Source: Clostridiales bacterium (GTDB taxonomy: Bacteria > Bacillota > Clostridia > Oscillospirales > Acutalibacteraceae). Taken from it: a DNA stretch of 7,409 nucleotides. Location: assembly GCA_019416395.1 (NCBI GenBank), contig DXXH01000105.1:1-7409 (forward strand), read 5' to 3'. The notes beneath the pieces were generated by a model, which was not told the DNA's origin, did not search any database, and saw nothing but the letters and a program-made list of their open reading frames with translations. Both the position numbers and the translations under genes were made by a program. Below are positions 5,370 through 7,409 of the stretch, piece after piece; position 1 is the first letter of the stretch; each line of letters starts with the position of its first letter.

Positions 5370-7103
5370 ATGGGACAAAACACCGCCATTCACAAAAGGG
5401 GGATCCGCTCCGGATTCCCAAAGAAAAAAACGGTCCGGGACGGCATGGTTCGCTGGATCTCCTTGATCCTGGCGCCTTATATTCTCCTGTTGCTTCTCCT
5501 GAACGGGGTGGCGTTTGTGACCTCTACCGCCCGGGTACGGGAAAGCCAGGAGAACACCCTGCGGCTTCAGGCTTACGACATCGACGACCAGCTGAACACG
5601 GTGGCAAACACACTTTTGCGGATCGGCGGCGACAATTACTACGATCTGTTGGTTCTGCGCCACCGGTTTGGGGAAATGGAAACCTACCTTTCCCGGCAGG
5701 AACTTTACAATCAGCTTTACAGCTACGCTCTATCCAGCCTCGCCCAGGATTTCCTGTTTTTGTACTCTCCCGCAATGGATCATTTTCTTATAGGCGCTCC
5801 TGACCTTTCCTACACGGAAAAAGAAAACGCGGGGAATTTTTTCCGAGAATACTTGCAAGGCACCATCAGCGAAGAATCGCCCCACTGGTACACCAAGGAG
5901 ATCGGCGGAACCTATTACATGGTATATTTCCTACAGATTTACGGCCTTTGGCTGGGAGGCGCCATAAAGGTTGACGCTTTGCTCAGCGACATCTTCCAAG
6001 ACCAGCCCCATTTTTTAGAGGATTACCGCCTGTATCTGGAAACCGCCAGCGGTCTTTACAAGTTAAATGGAAAGGGGTTTTCCCAGCAGGATCCCGGCTC
6101 CTTAAAAAATGCCTGGATTTCCGTCCAGGGCCCCAGCGGTAGTTTTACGCTGCGTTTAGAGATCCGCAACGCCTTTTTCCTTTTTTCCCAGGCGTCTTAC
6201 ATCGCAGCAGTTGTGGTGTGCTCCTTGCTTATGATCGCCCTGCTCCCCTTCTGGTTTCAACGAGTCAGCCGGAAAATCACCCAGCCCCTTCACGATCTGG
6301 ATCAAGGCATGCGGCTGCTGCAAAAAGGCAATTTCGAGACAAAACTGGAAGCCCATTATGAGTTTTTGGAAATGGAAGGCATCAAAGACACGTTCAACAC
6401 CATGACCCAGCGAATCAAATTGCTGAAAAGCGATATATACGAGGAAAAACTCCTGCGGCAAAAAACGGAATTTGATTTTTTGCAGATCCAGGTGAAACCC
6501 CACTTCTATTTGAACTGTCTAAACCAAATCCATATCCTTGCCGAAATGGGGGATGTGGAAGCGGTATCCGAACTTTCCCAGCGTTTGGTCCGGTATTTCC
6601 GTTACCTGCTTCGGACAGACACTTCCCTGGTTCCCCTACAAGATGAACTCAACCACATCGACGATTATCTCTACATTCAAACCATGCGGTACCCTGCGGG
6701 ATTTCAATACAGCTGCACCGTGGATCCCGCCGCCCAAACTTTGAAAATCCCCCCTTTGCTGCTTTTGACCTTTGTGGAAAACAGCGTAAAATATGCCCTC
6801 TCTATCTATGGGGAATCCCGTTTGTCCATTCAGGTGGAAAAATTGGGAAACACATGCCGGATCTTGATCGATGACAACGGCAAGGGCCTTCCCCCGGAGA
6901 TGCTGGAAGCCTTGCGCAAGGAAAACGCCACCGAATTATACTCCCCAGAAGGGCGCAAGTGCATCGGAGTCATCAATGCCCGGCAGCGTCTGCGGTACGC
7001 TTTTAATGACAAGGCCCAGCTTACGCTTTCCAACAATTCCCCTTGGGGAGGCTGCCGTGTGTCCATCGTTATTCCATGGGAGGAAAACCTATATGAGCCG
7101 TGA
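5370..7103 (+). CDS. YesM-type sensor histidine kinase
   Basis: A 577-residue membrane sensor kinase of the LytS/YesM class (His_kinase plus HATPase_c), typically controlling sugar-uptake genes in Firmicutes. A basic N-terminus precedes membrane segment 1 (about 28-50). An extracellular sensor region of about 220 residues follows (51-272; Cache-like by position, not by a recognised motif), then membrane segment 2 (273-296), a HAMP-like linker (about 297-350) and the kinase core. The phosphoacceptor box is LQIQVKPHFYLNCLN (371-385) with H378; the usual form is PHFLYN. The ATP-binding domain shows the N box VENSVKYA (469-476), the G1 motif DDNGKGL (501-507) and the G2 motif IGVINARQRL (532-541). 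The ATG at 5370 has AGGGGGA just upstream (5359-5365). No convincing promoter is visible in the 54 bp after the terminator. Its end overlaps the response-regulator start by 11 nt. It probably responds to the sugar, or to the loaded binding protein, of this locus. Confidence 0.93.
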   Translation: MGQNTAIHKRGIRSGFPKKKTVRDGMVRWISLILAPYILLLLLLNGVAFVTSTARVRESQENTLRLQAYDIDDQLNTVANTLLRIGGDNYYDLLVLRHRFGEMETYLSRQELYNQLYSYALSSLAQDFLFLYSPAMDHFLIGAPDLSYTEKENAGNFFREYLQGTISEESPHWYTKEIGGTYYMVYFLQIYGLWLGGAIKVDALLSDIFQDQPHFLEDYRLYLETASGLYKLNGKGFSQQDPGSLKNAWISVQGPSGSFTLRLEIRNAFFLFSQASYIAAVVVCSLLMIALLPFWFQRVSRKITQPLHDLDQGMRLLQKGNFETKLEAHYEFLEMEGIKDTFNTMTQRIKLLKSDIYEEKLLRQKTEFDFLQIQVKPHFYLNCLNQIHILAEMGDVEAVSELSQRLVRYFRYLLRTDTSLVPLQDELNHIDDYLYIQTMRYPAGFQYSCTVDPAAQTLKIPPLLLLTFVENSVKYALSIYGESRLSIQVEKLGNTCRILIDDNGKGLPPEMLEALRKENATELYSPEGRKCIGVINARQRLRYAFNDKAQLTLSNNSPWGGCRVSIVIPWEENLYEP

Positions 7104-7409
7104 TGAAGAACTGAATCTGCTGATTGTGGACGACGAAGTACTGGAAACGGAATACATACTCACACTGCTCTCCAAAACCGAATTTGTCTTTCAAAACATC
7201 TCCGTGGCTTTTTCCATGGAAGCCGCCCAGGAGATCCTTACCAACCATGCTGTGGACATCATTCTATGCGATATCGAAATGCCCCAGGGCTCCGGGCTGG
7301 ATCTGCTGAGATGGATCCGGGAGAAAAAACTGCCGGTAGAAGCGCTGATCGTCACCTGCCATCCGGAATTTTCCTACGCCCAGCAGGCCATGAAATTGTC
7401 CAGCGCGGA
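7093..7409 (+). CDS. Response regulator, YesN-type, cut by window end
   Basis: The first 105 residues of the partner of the sensor kinase. The start is ATG at 7093, inside the kinase gene (11-nt overlap including the kinase stop), with GGGAGG at 7078-7083 nine bases before, so the pair is translationally coupled. The visible part is a receiver domain: acidic pocket V12-D13-D14, phosphoacceptor D60 in ILCDIEMPQGSGLDLL, and switch residue T88 in VTCHPEFSYA. The conserved lysine near the receiver end falls beyond the window. By family knowledge the rest should hold an AraC-type helix-turn-helix DNA-binding domain that activates the sugar-uptake genes, but that part cannot be seen. The reading frame is open to the last base with no frameshift. 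Confidence 0.92.
   Translation, partial: MSRDEELNLLIVDDEVLETEYILTLLSKTEFVFQNISVAFSMEAAQEILTNHAVDIILCDIEMPQGSGLDLLRWIREKKLPVEALIVTCHPEFSYAQQAMKLSSA

Overview
The window reads as a carbohydrate-utilisation locus from a Gram-positive, clostridial-type bacterium (Firmicutes; a gut Oscillospiraceae- or Lachnospiraceae-like organism would fit, but this is an inference). The grounds are the LplB/YtcP-type sugar permease pair without its own ATPase, the YesM/YesN-type two-component system, strong AAGGAG or GGGGGA ribosome binding sites, and G/C-leaning third codon positions beside an AT-rich promoter region. Everything lies on the + strand and coding density is high.

Layout: (1) 1-61, a short leader with an 11-bp perfect inverted repeat directly before, or overlapping, the start of the first gene. 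(2) 37-1932, two consecutive CUT1-type ABC permeases, 15 bp apart. (3) 1985-2860, a TIM-barrel sugar phosphate isomerase/epimerase-like enzyme, then an MFS transporter (2857-4047) that starts on a TTG overlapping the isomerase stop codon. (4) 4048-4144, an AT-rich gap with a good sigma-A promoter candidate. (5) 4145-5245, a Gfo/Idh/MocA-type NAD(P)-dependent dehydrogenase, followed by a hairpin terminator candidate. (6) 5370-7103, a YesM-type sensor histidine kinase, overlapped by 11 nt by the start of its response regulator (7093 onward), which runs off the window inside the receiver domain.

Likely working: the sensor pair detects an extracellular sugar or glycoside, directly or through the binding protein, and drives expression of the locus. 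The ABC permeases bring the compound in, using a solute-binding protein presumably encoded upstream and a shared ATPase from elsewhere. The dehydrogenase and the TIM-barrel enzyme would then process it through an oxidised (keto) sugar intermediate, and the MFS protein moves a second metabolite in or out. The substrate cannot be read from the sequence. The enzyme pairing (Gfo/Idh oxidoreductase plus an AP_endonuc_2-type TIM barrel) resembles known pathways for inositols and for glycosides cleaved through 3-keto intermediates, and that is the most interesting biological lead here. I see no CRISPR array, tRNA, rRNA, insertion sequence or phage gene.
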